A stretch of DNA of 5,669 nt, taken from contig CAIWKU010000110.1 of the NCBI GenBank assembly GCA_903913355.1, positions 1 through 5,669 on the forward strand. The letters run 5' to 3'. The notes beneath the pieces are model-generated. The model had not been told where the DNA came from. It worked only from the letters and a program-made list of their open reading frames with translations, and searched no databases. The translations under genes and the position numbers were made by a program. Source of the DNA: an uncultured Bacteroidota bacterium. Lineage in GTDB: Bacteria; Bacteroidota; Bacteroidia; Chitinophagales; Chitinophagaceae. This document shows, one piece after another, positions 1 to 5,669 of the stretch; position 1 is the stretch's first letter, and the number at the start of each line of letters is the position of its first letter.

Positions 1-581
1 CACCTGCCAAAGCCATTCGATTTTTACTCTTGCCGGTTTCGATTGGTGAAAAATTGCTATTAAGCTATTTGTTTACACAAGTTATATTTATTGCTATTTT
101 CCTTACTATTTATCATGGAATTGATTGGCTACTTTGTTTCTTTTATAATCATTTTGTTGAAATACCGAAAAACCCTTTATTACGAATAGCCCAGGAAGAC
201 TATAAAGGTGTTCCATTAAACATAACTAACAGTTCAGTGCTTATTAACCTTTTTATTTTCGTTCTATTAAGTTCTGCAGCACATTTTGGAGGGCTCAGCT
301 TTACTAAAAATGCATTTATAAAAACCATTTTACTCATTATATTATTTTGGCTAGGAATCAATGCATACCACCATCTGCTATTAAACTTTTTTTTACCGCC
401 AAACTCTTCACCCCATGGAATATTTTTTACAGACTCATTAGTAATACTAAGGCAGGGGGGAAACTGGCTTGTTAAACTGCCTGGATATTGGTTACCCACT
501 ATATATTGGTTACTTCCCTGTATTATATATATATCACTTTGGACAGGCAGTTATTTTAAATTGAAGGAAAAACAGATTTAA
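1..581 (+). CDS. Multi-pass membrane protein, 3' part only (possible ABC-2-type permease subunit)
   Basis: The reading frame is open to the left edge, with 192 codons visible from base 3, so the true start lies outside the window. The TTG at 30 is an internal leucine, not a start. Reading upstream of it gives PAKAIRFLLLPVSIGEK, which resembles a short 'LPxSxxEK' segment seen inside many Bacteroidota membrane proteins encoded beside ABC transporters and YtrA-type regulators. Four or so hydrophobic segments follow, at about visible residues 18-45, 78-93, 105-128 and 160-183, and the protein ends in a short lysine-rich tail (KLKEKQI). No enzymatic motif is visible. The regulator gene begins 16 bases after the stop, suggesting one transcript. 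The membrane location is clear. The permease role is inferred from context and the LPxSxxEK segment; a plain membrane protein of unknown function is equally possible. Confidence 0.7.
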   Translation, partial: PAKAIRFLLLPVSIGEKLLLSYLFTQVIFIAIFLTIYHGIDWLLCFFYNHFVEIPKNPLLRIAQEDYKGVPLNITNSSVLINLFIFVLLSSAAHFGGLSFTKNAFIKTILLIILFWLGINAYHHLLLNFFLPPNSSPHGIFFTDSLVILRQGGNWLVKLPGYWLPTIYWLLPCIIYISLWTGSYFKLKEKQI

Positions 582-597
582 AGAAGATACATCATTT

Positions 598-981
598 ATG
601 GAATTCAATAATACTCAATCTATTTATTTACAAATTGCGCAAATTATATGCGAGAAAATTCTGCGTGGAGTATTGAAGCCAGAAGAGCGTATTCCATCTG
701 TAAGAGATTTGGCGGTTGAATTAGAAGTAAACCCCAATACGATATTACGCACCTATGAATTTTTGGTAAGCTCGGATATTATTTCAAACAAAAGAGGTAT
801 AGGATATTTTGTTACTCCAGACGGCCATAAAAAAGCTACCGAGTATAAAAAACAGAACTTCCTTAATACAGAATTACCTGAATTGTTTAAAACTGTGGCT
901 CTTTTAAATCTTGATTTCAACGAATTGAAAGAAAAATATACTCTCTATTTGGCGGACTTAAAAAATAAAACAAATGAATAA
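598..981 (+). CDS. GntR-family transcriptional regulator, YtrA subfamily
   Basis: This 127-residue protein is a DNA-binding repressor-type regulator. Residues 9-73 form the GntR winged helix: an N-terminal helix (IYLQIAQIICEKILRG), the family signature RIPSVRDLA at 31-39, a recognition helix around VNPNTILRTYEFL at 45-57, and the wing RGIGYFV at 66-72. After the wing there are only about 55 mostly helical, charged residues in place of a large effector-binding domain. That short tail is the hallmark of the YtrA subfamily, whose members usually repress an operon that includes their own gene and an ABC transporter. Start at ATG 598 gives the standard N-terminus. It sits 16 bases after the membrane protein gene and overlaps the next gene by 8 bases, so all three are probably co-transcribed and self-regulated. 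The operator is not visible because the operon promoter lies left of the window. The ligand is unknown. Confidence 0.93.
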   Translation: MEFNNTQSIYLQIAQIICEKILRGVLKPEERIPSVRDLAVELEVNPNTILRTYEFLVSSDIISNKRGIGYFVTPDGHKKATEYKKQNFLNTELPELFKTVALLNLDFNELKEKYTLYLADLKNKTNE

Positions 982-1654
982 AAGTACTATTGCGCTTATA
1001 ATCGCCTTGGCAGCTTTACCATTATCCCTAACTCTGGTATTTGTAAAATTAGGAGATCAATATAAAAAAGGAGCTTTCGTAAACTCCTTAGTGCCTAAAA
1101 TATTACCCCCCTTCCATCATATCAAAGAATTAACGCCGACAAATTCAGCGCTTAACTATTCAAATTCAATTACCTTGATACAAAACAAAGATTCTTTTGC
1201 TATTTTTCATGACTACTATGAAGATTTAGGAATGAATTTTTTTGTTTCAAATGATACGCTTTTTTTAAAAGAAGATGAAAAAATAAAGAATCCGAATTAT
1301 CATATAACTATTTATTATAAAGACCTTTCCTCAATAAATTTCGTCAATTCTTTGGTTAATATGGATAATTGCAAATTGGATAGTTTTTTTATTCATACTG
1401 AAAATAATACAAGATTAAGTTGTTTTAGTTGCCAGATAAAACGGTTAAAAATATTTGCCGAGAATTATTCTGATATTACATTATCTGGATCTGATTCGAT
1501 AGAATATGCCAATATTCATTTAGTTGACCAGGGAAAGTTGAATACAACGAATGTATTCTTCAAAAGAAAAGATTTAGACATGAGCGAATACAGCACTTTA
1601 ACAATTTTGGGTAAATCAATGAAAAACTGGGGGGTAAAAAAAACTACAAACTAA
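974..1654 (+). CDS. Membrane-anchored protein of unknown function, possibly with a beta-helix-like domain
   Basis: I do not recognise this 226-residue protein with confidence. Residues 6-25 are a single hydrophobic segment after a short MNKS lead, which fits an N-terminal membrane anchor or uncleaved signal with the rest outside the cytoplasm. No lipobox cysteine is present. The C-terminal half (about 116-215) has short alternating strands with regularly spaced Ser, Asn and Asp, for example LKIFAENYSDITLSGSDS and IHLVDQGKLNTTNV. This resembles the repeating turns of DUF2807 (GIN-type) right-handed beta-helix domains common in Bacteroidota envelope proteins, though the resemblance is by eye only. 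Cysteines at 133, 150 and 153 could form a disulfide. Its ATG overlaps the regulator stop by 8 bases (974-981), which suggests translational coupling. The gene is very AT-rich (9 G+C in bases 1261-1320). A role in envelope sensing or transport is a guess from context. Confidence 0.8.
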   Translation: MNKSTIALIIALAALPLSLTLVFVKLGDQYKKGAFVNSLVPKILPPFHHIKELTPTNSALNYSNSITLIQNKDSFAIFHDYYEDLGMNFFVSNDTLFLKEDEKIKNPNYHITIYYKDLSSINFVNSLVNMDNCKLDSFFIHTENNTRLSCFSCQIKRLKIFAENYSDITLSGSDSIEYANIHLVDQGKLNTTNVFFKRKDLDMSEYSTLTILGKSMKNWGVKKTTN

Positions 1655-1757
1655 TTTCCCCTAGGTTCAATTCTTAAAATGAATATTAATACGAAAAACT
1701 GCCTTATTCTTTGGGCTTCTAAGAAATCAACAGATTTTGAATTTCAACTTAGTGAAA
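1655..1757. other. Convergent intergenic junction
   Basis: This 103-base AT-rich gap lies between the stop of the unknown membrane-anchored gene on the plus strand and the stop of the dehydrogenase gene on the minus strand. Transcripts from both sides should end here. I see no GC-rich hairpin followed by a T run in either direction. The best structure is the weak AT-rich dyad at 1736-1762, listed separately. No small gene is evident. Confidence 0.6.
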
Positions 1758-1762
1758 TCAAA
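1736..1762. terminator. Weak candidate bidirectional terminator hairpin
   Basis: ATTTCA (1741-1746) and TGAAAT (1753-1758) are perfectly complementary around a 6-base loop. After one unpaired A (1740), the stem extends with TTTG (1736-1739) against CAAA (1759-1762). The stem therefore has 10 pairs with one bulge, and it spans the dehydrogenase stop codon (complement of 1758-1760). It is AT-rich and has no following T run on either strand, so it is a poor intrinsic terminator. Its position between converging genes is the main argument for a role. Confidence 0.25.
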
Positions 1763-2684
1763 TACCTAATTTTTCCAACAATACTTTAGCCATCTGATAA
1801 AATGCTTCATGACTATACCCCGCTATATGTGGTGTGATAATTACATTGGATTGTTCGAGGAGCCAATCAAGATCCGCTTGTTCATCAGGTGTATAGGTGC
1901 CTAGTTTTTCATTCTCCAATACATCCAGTCCTGCTGCCCTGATTTTCCCGCTTTTCAACGCCCTGATCAATGCCTTGGTATTGGTAATTTTGCCCCTGCT
2001 CGTATTCAGGAAATAAGGTTGTTGCTCCAGCGAATTAAAGAACGCATCATCAGCCATATACACGGTTTCATCGGTAAGGGGCAGGTGTAAGCTGATTACA
2101 TCTGCATATCGTGCTATCTGGTCAATCGCCGCTTCACGTATATATCCTTTAGCAAAACCTGATTTATATACATCATTTGCCAGTATGGTTACATCAAAAG
2201 AAGAAAGTAATTTGGCAAAAGCCGAACCGGTATTTCCATACCCAATAATACCTACTGTTTTACCTGTCAGTTCATCAGCACGATTGGGATCGCGTATCCA
2301 TTTTCCTTTTCTTACTTCCTGATGGCTGCTATGGATTTTGTTCATCAAACTCAATAAGATTCCGAGCTCATGTTCGGCCACTGCATTGCGGTTGCCTTCG
2401 GGACTGCTTACACAACGGATACCTTTTGTGATGGCGTATTCCGTATCTACCAGTTCCATTCCGCTGCCTAGTCTGCCGATCCATTGTAATCCGGGCGCTT
2501 TATCAATCATTTTCTTATCTACCCTTAATCGCGTTGTAACTACCAGTCCAACCGCATCGTCTATTATGTCAAACAATTCATCATAACTAATAGCAGGCTG
2601 GTAAACCACTTCAAATCCGGCAGCGCTAAGTGTTTGCAGCAGGTAATCGTGTACTTTGGCGGTTATAATAATCTTTGGACTCAT
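1758..2684 (-). CDS. D-isomer-specific 2-hydroxyacid dehydrogenase (phosphoglycerate dehydrogenase-like, no ACT domain)
   Basis: This 308-residue cytoplasmic NAD-dependent enzyme should interconvert a D-2-hydroxyacid and its 2-keto acid. The Rossmann motif is GYGNTG at 148-153, with Asp171 near the end of the second strand (ILANDVY), which favours NAD over NADP. The catalytic triad is complete: Arg230 in NTSRG, Glu259 in DVLENEK, and His286 in TPHIAG. The Arg-Glu spacing of 29 matches E. coli SerA. GNRNAVAEH at 97-105 is another family signature. The protein stops about 20 residues after the catalytic His, so it lacks the ACT regulatory domain of E. coli SerA (410 residues) and the C-terminal domain of PdxB. 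It starts 36 bases after rsmA on the same strand and is probably co-transcribed. 3-Phosphoglycerate is the likeliest substrate, but erythronate-4-phosphate or another hydroxyacid cannot be excluded. The family is certain; the substrate is not. Confidence 0.92.
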   Translation of the reverse strand: MSPKIIITAKVHDYLLQTLSAAGFEVVYQPAISYDELFDIIDDAVGLVVTTRLRVDKKMIDKAPGLQWIGRLGSGMELVDTEYAITKGIRCVSSPEGNRNAVAEHELGILLSLMNKIHSSHQEVRKGKWIRDPNRADELTGKTVGIIGYGNTGSAFAKLLSSFDVTILANDVYKSGFAKGYIREAAIDQIARYADVISLHLPLTDETVYMADDAFFNSLEQQPYFLNTSRGKITNTKALIRALKSGKIRAAGLDVLENEKLGTYTPDEQADLDWLLEQSNVIITPHIAGYSHEAFYQMAKVLLEKLGI

Positions 2685-2720
2685 TCAATTTCTTTATGGC
2701 AAATCGTAAGCAGAAATGGA

Positions 2721-3476
2721 TTATCGCATTCTAAAACTAAGGGCAGCAAATTGTTCAATGCTTAATTGCTCGGCTCTTTTATTAAATATTTCATCCTGCA
2801 GTATTTCTTCATCAAATAAACCTTTTACTGCATTGCGTAACATCTTTCTTCGCTGGTTAAACGCCGCTTTTACCAAAACCGAAAGTGCTTTTTCAGATTT
2901 TACAACTATCGGATTTTCTTTTCGTGCTAACCTGATTACCCCACTCATTACTTTAGGCGGTGGTGTAAAACTCTCCGGAGGCACATCAAATAAATATTCC
3001 ACATCATAAAATGCCTGTACCAGCACACTTAGTATTCCGTACACTTTGGTTCCCGGCTGAGAAACAATGCGCTGGGCAACTTCTTTCTGGAACATCCCGA
3101 TCATAACCGGCACCTGTTCTTTCCAGTCCAATACTGTAAACAGTATTTGCGAAGAAATGTTGTAAGGAAAATTACCCACTACGGTGAACGGCCCTTCAAA
3201 TGGTGGTTTTATATCTAAAATACTGTTCTCAATAATTTTCCCTTTTATCTTAGGATAGTTCTTTTCAAGGAATTCGACTTTTTCATGGTCCAGCTCCACG
3301 GCAATAAAATCGATATTGGGTAAAGGCAACAGGTATTTAGTCAATGCCCCGGCCCCTGGCCCCACTTCCAGCAATTGTTGGAACGCTGTTTCCTGTAAAG
3401 CAGATAGAATCCTTTTACAAACCGACTCATCTTTCAGGAAATGCTGACCCAGTGATTTTTTTAAAGTATACTGCAT
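2721..3476 (-). CDS. rsmA: 16S rRNA (adenine1518-N6/adenine1519-N6)-dimethyltransferase RsmA (KsgA)
   Basis: The enzyme uses S-adenosylmethionine to dimethylate two adjacent adenines in the 3'-terminal helix of 16S rRNA, a late step of small-subunit assembly; loss of it gives kasugamycin resistance. With the start at 3476 it has 251 residues, slightly short but normal. The N-terminus KKSLGQHFL is a family signature. SAM-binding motif I is LEVGPGAGALT (36-46), Glu61 lies in VELD, and Asp88 in ILDI. The catalytic motif IV is NFPY (102-105), QKEVAQR lies at 130-136, and FTPPPKVMSG at 170-179. The small C-terminal helical domain includes FNQRRKMLRNA. The frame also has an ATG at 3500, but the start at 3476 is preferred: it gives the conserved N-terminus, and a promoter -7 site lies between the two starts. 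It is divergent from pdxA, whereas in E. coli both genes share one operon. Confidence 0.97.
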   Translation of the reverse strand: MQYTLKKSLGQHFLKDESVCKRILSALQETAFQQLLEVGPGAGALTKYLLPLPNIDFIAVELDHEKVEFLEKNYPKIKGKIIENSILDIKPPFEGPFTVVGNFPYNISSQILFTVLDWKEQVPVMIGMFQKEVAQRIVSQPGTKVYGILSVLVQAFYDVEYLFDVPPESFTPPPKVMSGVIRLARKENPIVVKSEKALSVLVKAAFNQRRKMLRNAVKGLFDEEILQDEIFNKRAEQLSIEQFAALSFRMR

Positions 3477-3481
3477 TCCCG

Positions 3482-3511
3482 CAAAAATACAGATTACCAC
3501 CAGTAATCAGA
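3482..3511 (-). promoter_or_regulatory. Candidate rsmA promoter (Bacteroidota sigma-A type), near-leaderless
   Basis: On the minus strand TATTTTTG (complement of 3482-3489) is an exact match to the Bacteroidota -7 consensus TAnnTTTG. TCTG (complement of 3508-3511) lies 18 bases upstream and differs by one base from the -33 TTTG. Only five bases (CGGGA) separate the -7 site from the ATG at 3476. Transcription should therefore begin at or within a few bases of the start codon, giving a leaderless or nearly leaderless message. This also rules out the in-frame ATG at 3500 for this transcript. Confidence 0.6.
3492..3508. promoter_or_regulatory. Perfect 6-bp dyad within the rsmA promoter spacer (candidate operator)
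   Basis: GATTAC (3492-3497) and GTAATC (3503-3508) form a perfect inverted repeat around the 5-base centre CACCA. The 17-base dyad almost exactly fills the space between the candidate -7 and -33 sites of rsmA. A dimeric regulator bound here would block the polymerase. No regulator in the window is an obvious partner, and a chance dyad of this size is possible. Confidence 0.35.
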
Positions 3512-3531
3512 CTTTATCAAATAAGCAACAA

Positions 3532-3576
3532 CCCTAAACAACCCCAAACTCCAAACCCCCAACCCCAAACCAATCC
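3532..3576 (-). repeat. C-rich/G-rich tract, possible G-quadruplex on the minus strand
   Basis: The plus strand has C runs at 3532-3534 (3), 3542-3545 (4), 3551-3552 (2), 3556-3560 (5), 3563-3566 (4), 3570-3571 (2) and 3575-3576 (2), separated mostly by A. The minus strand therefore reads as runs of G joined by short T-rich loops, such as TTTGGGGTTGGGGG. Four runs of at least three G are available, with loops of 2, 10 and 7 bases. One loop is longer than the usual limit of 7, so a three-layer quadruplex is possible but not canonical; a two-layer one fits easily. The tract is 50 to 100 bases upstream of rsmA, beyond its predicted promoter. Confidence 0.5.
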
Positions 3577-3622
3577 TGCCAACGGCGGGAAATCCACAAA
3601 GCATTCCCTACCATTTATACTC

Positions 3623-3653
3623 TTTGCCCCCTGCCTTATTCTTCCTATTTTTA
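3623..3653 (+). promoter_or_regulatory. Candidate pdxA promoter (Bacteroidota sigma-A type)
   Basis: TTTG at 3623-3626 and TATTTTTA at 3646-3653 are separated by 19 bases, the spacing expected for the Bacteroidota -33 TTTG and -7 TAnnTTTG. The -7 site has A where the consensus has the final G. Transcription would begin near 3658-3661, leaving a leader of about 10 to 13 bases before the ATG at 3671. No Shine-Dalgarno sequence is present in that leader. Confidence 0.5.
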
Positions 3654-3670
3654 CCAACTAAATACCTGAA

Positions 3671-4765
3671 ATGAGTAACGAATTGCAAAAGCCTGTTATT
3701 GGGTTTACCTGCGGAGATCTGAATGGGATTGGGATTGAACTGATCATAAAGAGCTTATCCGATAATCGAATCCTTGAGTTTTGTACACCGGTTATTTTCT
3801 GCAGCAATAAGAGCCTGAATTTTTATCGTAAGGGATTACCCGACTATAATTTCAACTATTCCAATGTCAAAGAGCTTAACCGCCTTAACCCCAAACAGGT
3901 GAATGTGTTCAATTGCTGGGAAGAGGAAGTGGCGATTACGCCGGGTCAATTAACTGAAACAGGCGGCAAATATGCCCTGATCTCTTTACAGGAAGCAACA
4001 AAAGCGTTGAAAGAAGGACTGATACAGGGATTGGTAACTGCGCCGATTCATAAAAAAAATATCCAGTCAGAAGCATTTCAGTATTCCGGTCACACCCCTT
4101 ATTTGAAAGATATTTTTGGGGTGAATGATGTAGTGATGTTGATGGTGGCCAGTAATATGCGGGTAGGATTGGTAACCGAACATATACCCGTTGCCGAGAT
4201 TGCAAAGCATATTACCAAAGAGAATATCATCAGTAAACTCAAGATTATTCATAGCAGCCTTCAAAAAGATTTTGGCGTTGATAAGCCCCGGATTGCCGTA
4301 TTGGGGTTAAATCCACATGCAGGTGATGAGGGGTTAATTGGCAATGAAGAAGAAACCATCATCAAACCCGCAATCAAAGAAGCCAAGCATAGCATGATGG
4401 TATTTGGACCCTATAGCGCAGATGCTTTTTTCGCACGCGGACAATTTGAAAAATTTGATGCGGTTTTGGCAATGTATCATGATCAGGGGTTGATTCCATT
4501 CAAATCACTGGCTTTGGGAGAAGGAATCAATTATACAGCCGGTTTGCCGGGTATCAGAACCAGTCCCGACCACGGCACCGCATTTGATATTGCAGGAAAG
4601 GATAAGGCAGACCATAGTTCTTTTCTGGAAGCCATCTTTGAGTGTATCGAAATCAGCAGAAAACGTTTTGGCTATGCTCAGATGCGTTTAAATCCTTTAA
4701 AGAAAATCAGCGCACGGATGATAGCAAATGCGGTAGATGAACGAATTGACGAAGCAGAAGGTTAA
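3671..4765 (+). CDS. pdxA: 4-hydroxythreonine-4-phosphate dehydrogenase PdxA
   Basis: PdxA oxidises 4-phosphohydroxy-L-threonine with NAD(P); the product decarboxylates to 3-amino-2-oxopropyl phosphate, which PdxJ joins to deoxyxylulose phosphate to make pyridoxine phosphate. This is the cytoplasmic DXP-dependent vitamin B6 route. The protein has 364 residues, longer than the roughly 330 of E. coli. Visible motifs are GDLNGIGIE at 15-23, TAPIHK at 123-128 and GHTPYL at 140-145 (substrate-binding His141, Thr142). The three metal-binding histidines are all present: His171 in TEHIP, His216 in NPHAGDEG and His270 in YHDQG. Phosphate and substrate contacts Lys278, Asn287 and Arg296 are also kept, each offset by 4 from E. 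coli. The protein should be active. It has its own candidate promoter and is followed after 9 bases by the epimerase-family gene. The separation from rsmA by a divergent promoter region is a rearranged form of the E. coli pdxA-rsmA linkage. Confidence 0.97.
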   Translation: MSNELQKPVIGFTCGDLNGIGIELIIKSLSDNRILEFCTPVIFCSNKSLNFYRKGLPDYNFNYSNVKELNRLNPKQVNVFNCWEEEVAITPGQLTETGGKYALISLQEATKALKEGLIQGLVTAPIHKKNIQSEAFQYSGHTPYLKDIFGVNDVVMLMVASNMRVGLVTEHIPVAEIAKHITKENIISKLKIIHSSLQKDFGVDKPRIAVLGLNPHAGDEGLIGNEEETIIKPAIKEAKHSMMVFGPYSADAFFARGQFEKFDAVLAMYHDQGLIPFKSLALGEGINYTAGLPGIRTSPDHGTAFDIAGKDKADHSSFLEAIFECIEISRKRFGYAQMRLNPLKKISARMIANAVDERIDEAEG

Positions 4766-4774
4766 TAAGGAATT

Positions 4775-5644
4775 ATGTATCATATCAGCAACGGACCATT
4801 ACGCGTAAGCATTGCGGCAAAAGGAGCAGAAATTCAAAGTATCTTCCATAGTACTTACCAATTGGAATATATGTGGAATGGTGATCCTGTTTTCTGGGGT
4901 AAAAAAAGTCCGGTACTATTTCCTATTGTTGGCGGATTGAAAAACAATAGTTATCAGTATAATGGCAATACTTATTTTTTAGGCAGACATGGATTTGCCA
5001 GGGAAAAATTATTTACGGTAACAGCTCAATCACCCAATAGTATCCAATTTACGATTGAACCGGATGCAGAAACAGAAAAAGTATATCCCTTTGAGTTTCG
5101 ATTTCCTGTTTTATATACATTGGATGAGCAAAAATTGCATATCAAATACCTGGTAGAAAATGCGGGTGAGACTGCCATGTATTTTTCCGTTGGCGCTCAT
5201 CCTGCTTTTGCGGTTCCATTAATTCCGGGAACTAACTACACAGACTATTATCTTGCCTTTAATAAAAAAGAAACAACGGGTAAATGGCCATTGTCGGCTG
5301 ATGGGTTGGTAGAAACTTTATCAATTGTAGTGCTGGATAATTCAAATGTACTTCCACTTACCAAAGAGTTGTTTCATGGCGATGCGCTTGTGTTCAAACA
5401 CCTGCATTCATCTTCGATTTCTTTATTAAGTGATAAAACCACTCATGGTGTAAAAGTTCATTTCAGCGGGTTTCCTTTTATGGGTATCTGGAGCGCAAAG
5501 AATGCAGACTTTGTTTGTATTGAACCCTGGTGTGGTATTGCAGATAGTGTAGATACCAATTCAGAGCTAACCCAAAAAGAAGGGATTCAACATTTAGATG
5601 CCGGGCAGGAATTTGAAAGAAGCTGGAGCATTGAAGTATTTTGA
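4775..5644 (+). CDS. Aldose 1-epimerase family protein (LacX-like)
   Basis: This 289-residue protein belongs to the galactose mutarotase-like beta-sandwich family, which interconverts alpha and beta anomers of sugars or sugar phosphates. The expected active-site residues are visible: His72 in GRHGFAR (70-76), His142 in GAHPAF (140-145), and Glu250 as the likely base in CIEPWCG (248-254). The arrangement GRHGFAR, GAHPAF, EPWCGIAD fits the LacX-like branch better than classical GalM, which is about 340 residues. No signal peptide is seen, so it is probably cytoplasmic. Start at ATG 4775 is 9 bases after the pdxA stop, with AAGGA (4767-4771) only 3 bases upstream, too close to be a good ribosome site. 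It is very likely co-transcribed with pdxA, but no functional link to vitamin B6 synthesis is known. The sugar substrate cannot be told from sequence alone. Confidence 0.93.
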   Translation: MYHISNGPLRVSIAAKGAEIQSIFHSTYQLEYMWNGDPVFWGKKSPVLFPIVGGLKNNSYQYNGNTYFLGRHGFAREKLFTVTAQSPNSIQFTIEPDAETEKVYPFEFRFPVLYTLDEQKLHIKYLVENAGETAMYFSVGAHPAFAVPLIPGTNYTDYYLAFNKKETTGKWPLSADGLVETLSIVVLDNSNVLPLTKELFHGDALVFKHLHSSSISLLSDKTTHGVKVHFSGFPFMGIWSAKNADFVCIEPWCGIADSVDTNSELTQKEGIQHLDAGQEFERSWSIEVF

Positions 5645-5669
5645 TCATTTATTCTGCATTGCTCACATG

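Noticed and set aside
1629..1661. GGGG and TTTCCCC pairing across the stop of the unknown gene, as a terminator
   Set aside because: The stem is short, needs a bulge, has a loop of about 18 bases, and is not followed by a T run.
1697..1725. Short pairings (TTCTT/AAGAA and GCC/GGC) near a T5 run on the minus strand, as a terminator for the dehydrogenase
   Set aside because: The stems are only 3 to 5 pairs long, and the one next to the T run has just 3 pairs.
2716..3009. Plus-strand open frame opposite the 3' end of rsmA
   Set aside because: It lies wholly or almost wholly antisense to rsmA, and its Ser- and Leu-rich translation is typical of a shadow frame.
3617..3626. TACTCTTTG as an alternative -7 site for pdxA
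   Set aside because: It has three bases, not two, between TA and TTTG, and no TTG lies at the proper distance upstream. The site at 3646 fits better.
3344..3661. Plus-strand open frame of 105 codons running from inside rsmA across the intergenic region
   Set aside because: It begins inside a certain gene on the other strand and its middle is low-complexity Pro/Gln/Asn coding from the C-rich tract. It has no recognisable domain and ends just before pdxA over its promoter.
3936..4264. Two minus-strand open frames inside pdxA
   Set aside because: Both are antisense to a well-conserved gene with all catalytic residues intact and have no recognisable features.
5645..5669. Possible end or start of a further gene at the right edge
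   Set aside because: Only 25 bases remain, stop codons occur on the minus strand, and nothing can be assigned.

Overview
The window looks like a chromosomal fragment from a member of the Bacteroidota, most likely close to the Chitinophagaceae. This rests on the style of the proteins, on the near absence of Shine-Dalgarno sites, and on promoter-like sites of the Bacteroidota type (TTTG, about 19 bases, TAnnTTTG). The organism is inferred from these signs and was not checked by any search. No RNA gene, insertion sequence, CRISPR array or phage gene is visible.

Left block (1-1654, plus strand): a tight, AT-rich, operon-like run. It holds the 3' part of a multi-pass membrane protein cut by the window edge, a short YtrA-type GntR regulator 16 bases downstream, and a membrane-anchored protein of unknown function whose start overlaps the regulator's end by 8 bases. 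YtrA-type regulators usually control membrane-transport operons, so this is probably the tail of an ABC-2-like transporter or envelope-stress locus whose other genes lie to the left.

Middle block (1758-3476, minus strand): rsmA (16S rRNA adenine dimethyltransferase) is followed 36 bases later by a D-2-hydroxyacid dehydrogenase without an ACT domain. This block converges on the left block across a 103-base junction.

Right block (3671-5644, plus strand): pdxA (pyridoxal phosphate synthesis) is followed 9 bases later by an aldose 1-epimerase-family gene. This block diverges from rsmA across a 194-base region.

That 194-base region is the most structured non-coding DNA here. It holds a good promoter candidate for pdxA and a promoter candidate for rsmA whose spacer is filled by a perfect 6-bp dyad. 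It also holds a C-rich tract (G-rich on the rsmA sense strand) that could form a G-quadruplex. The rsmA promoter position implies an almost leaderless message and decides the start codon.

Most genes are ordinary housekeeping genes. I see no clear new biological system. The least explained items are the unknown protein coupled to the GntR regulator and the layout of the rsmA/pdxA intergenic region.
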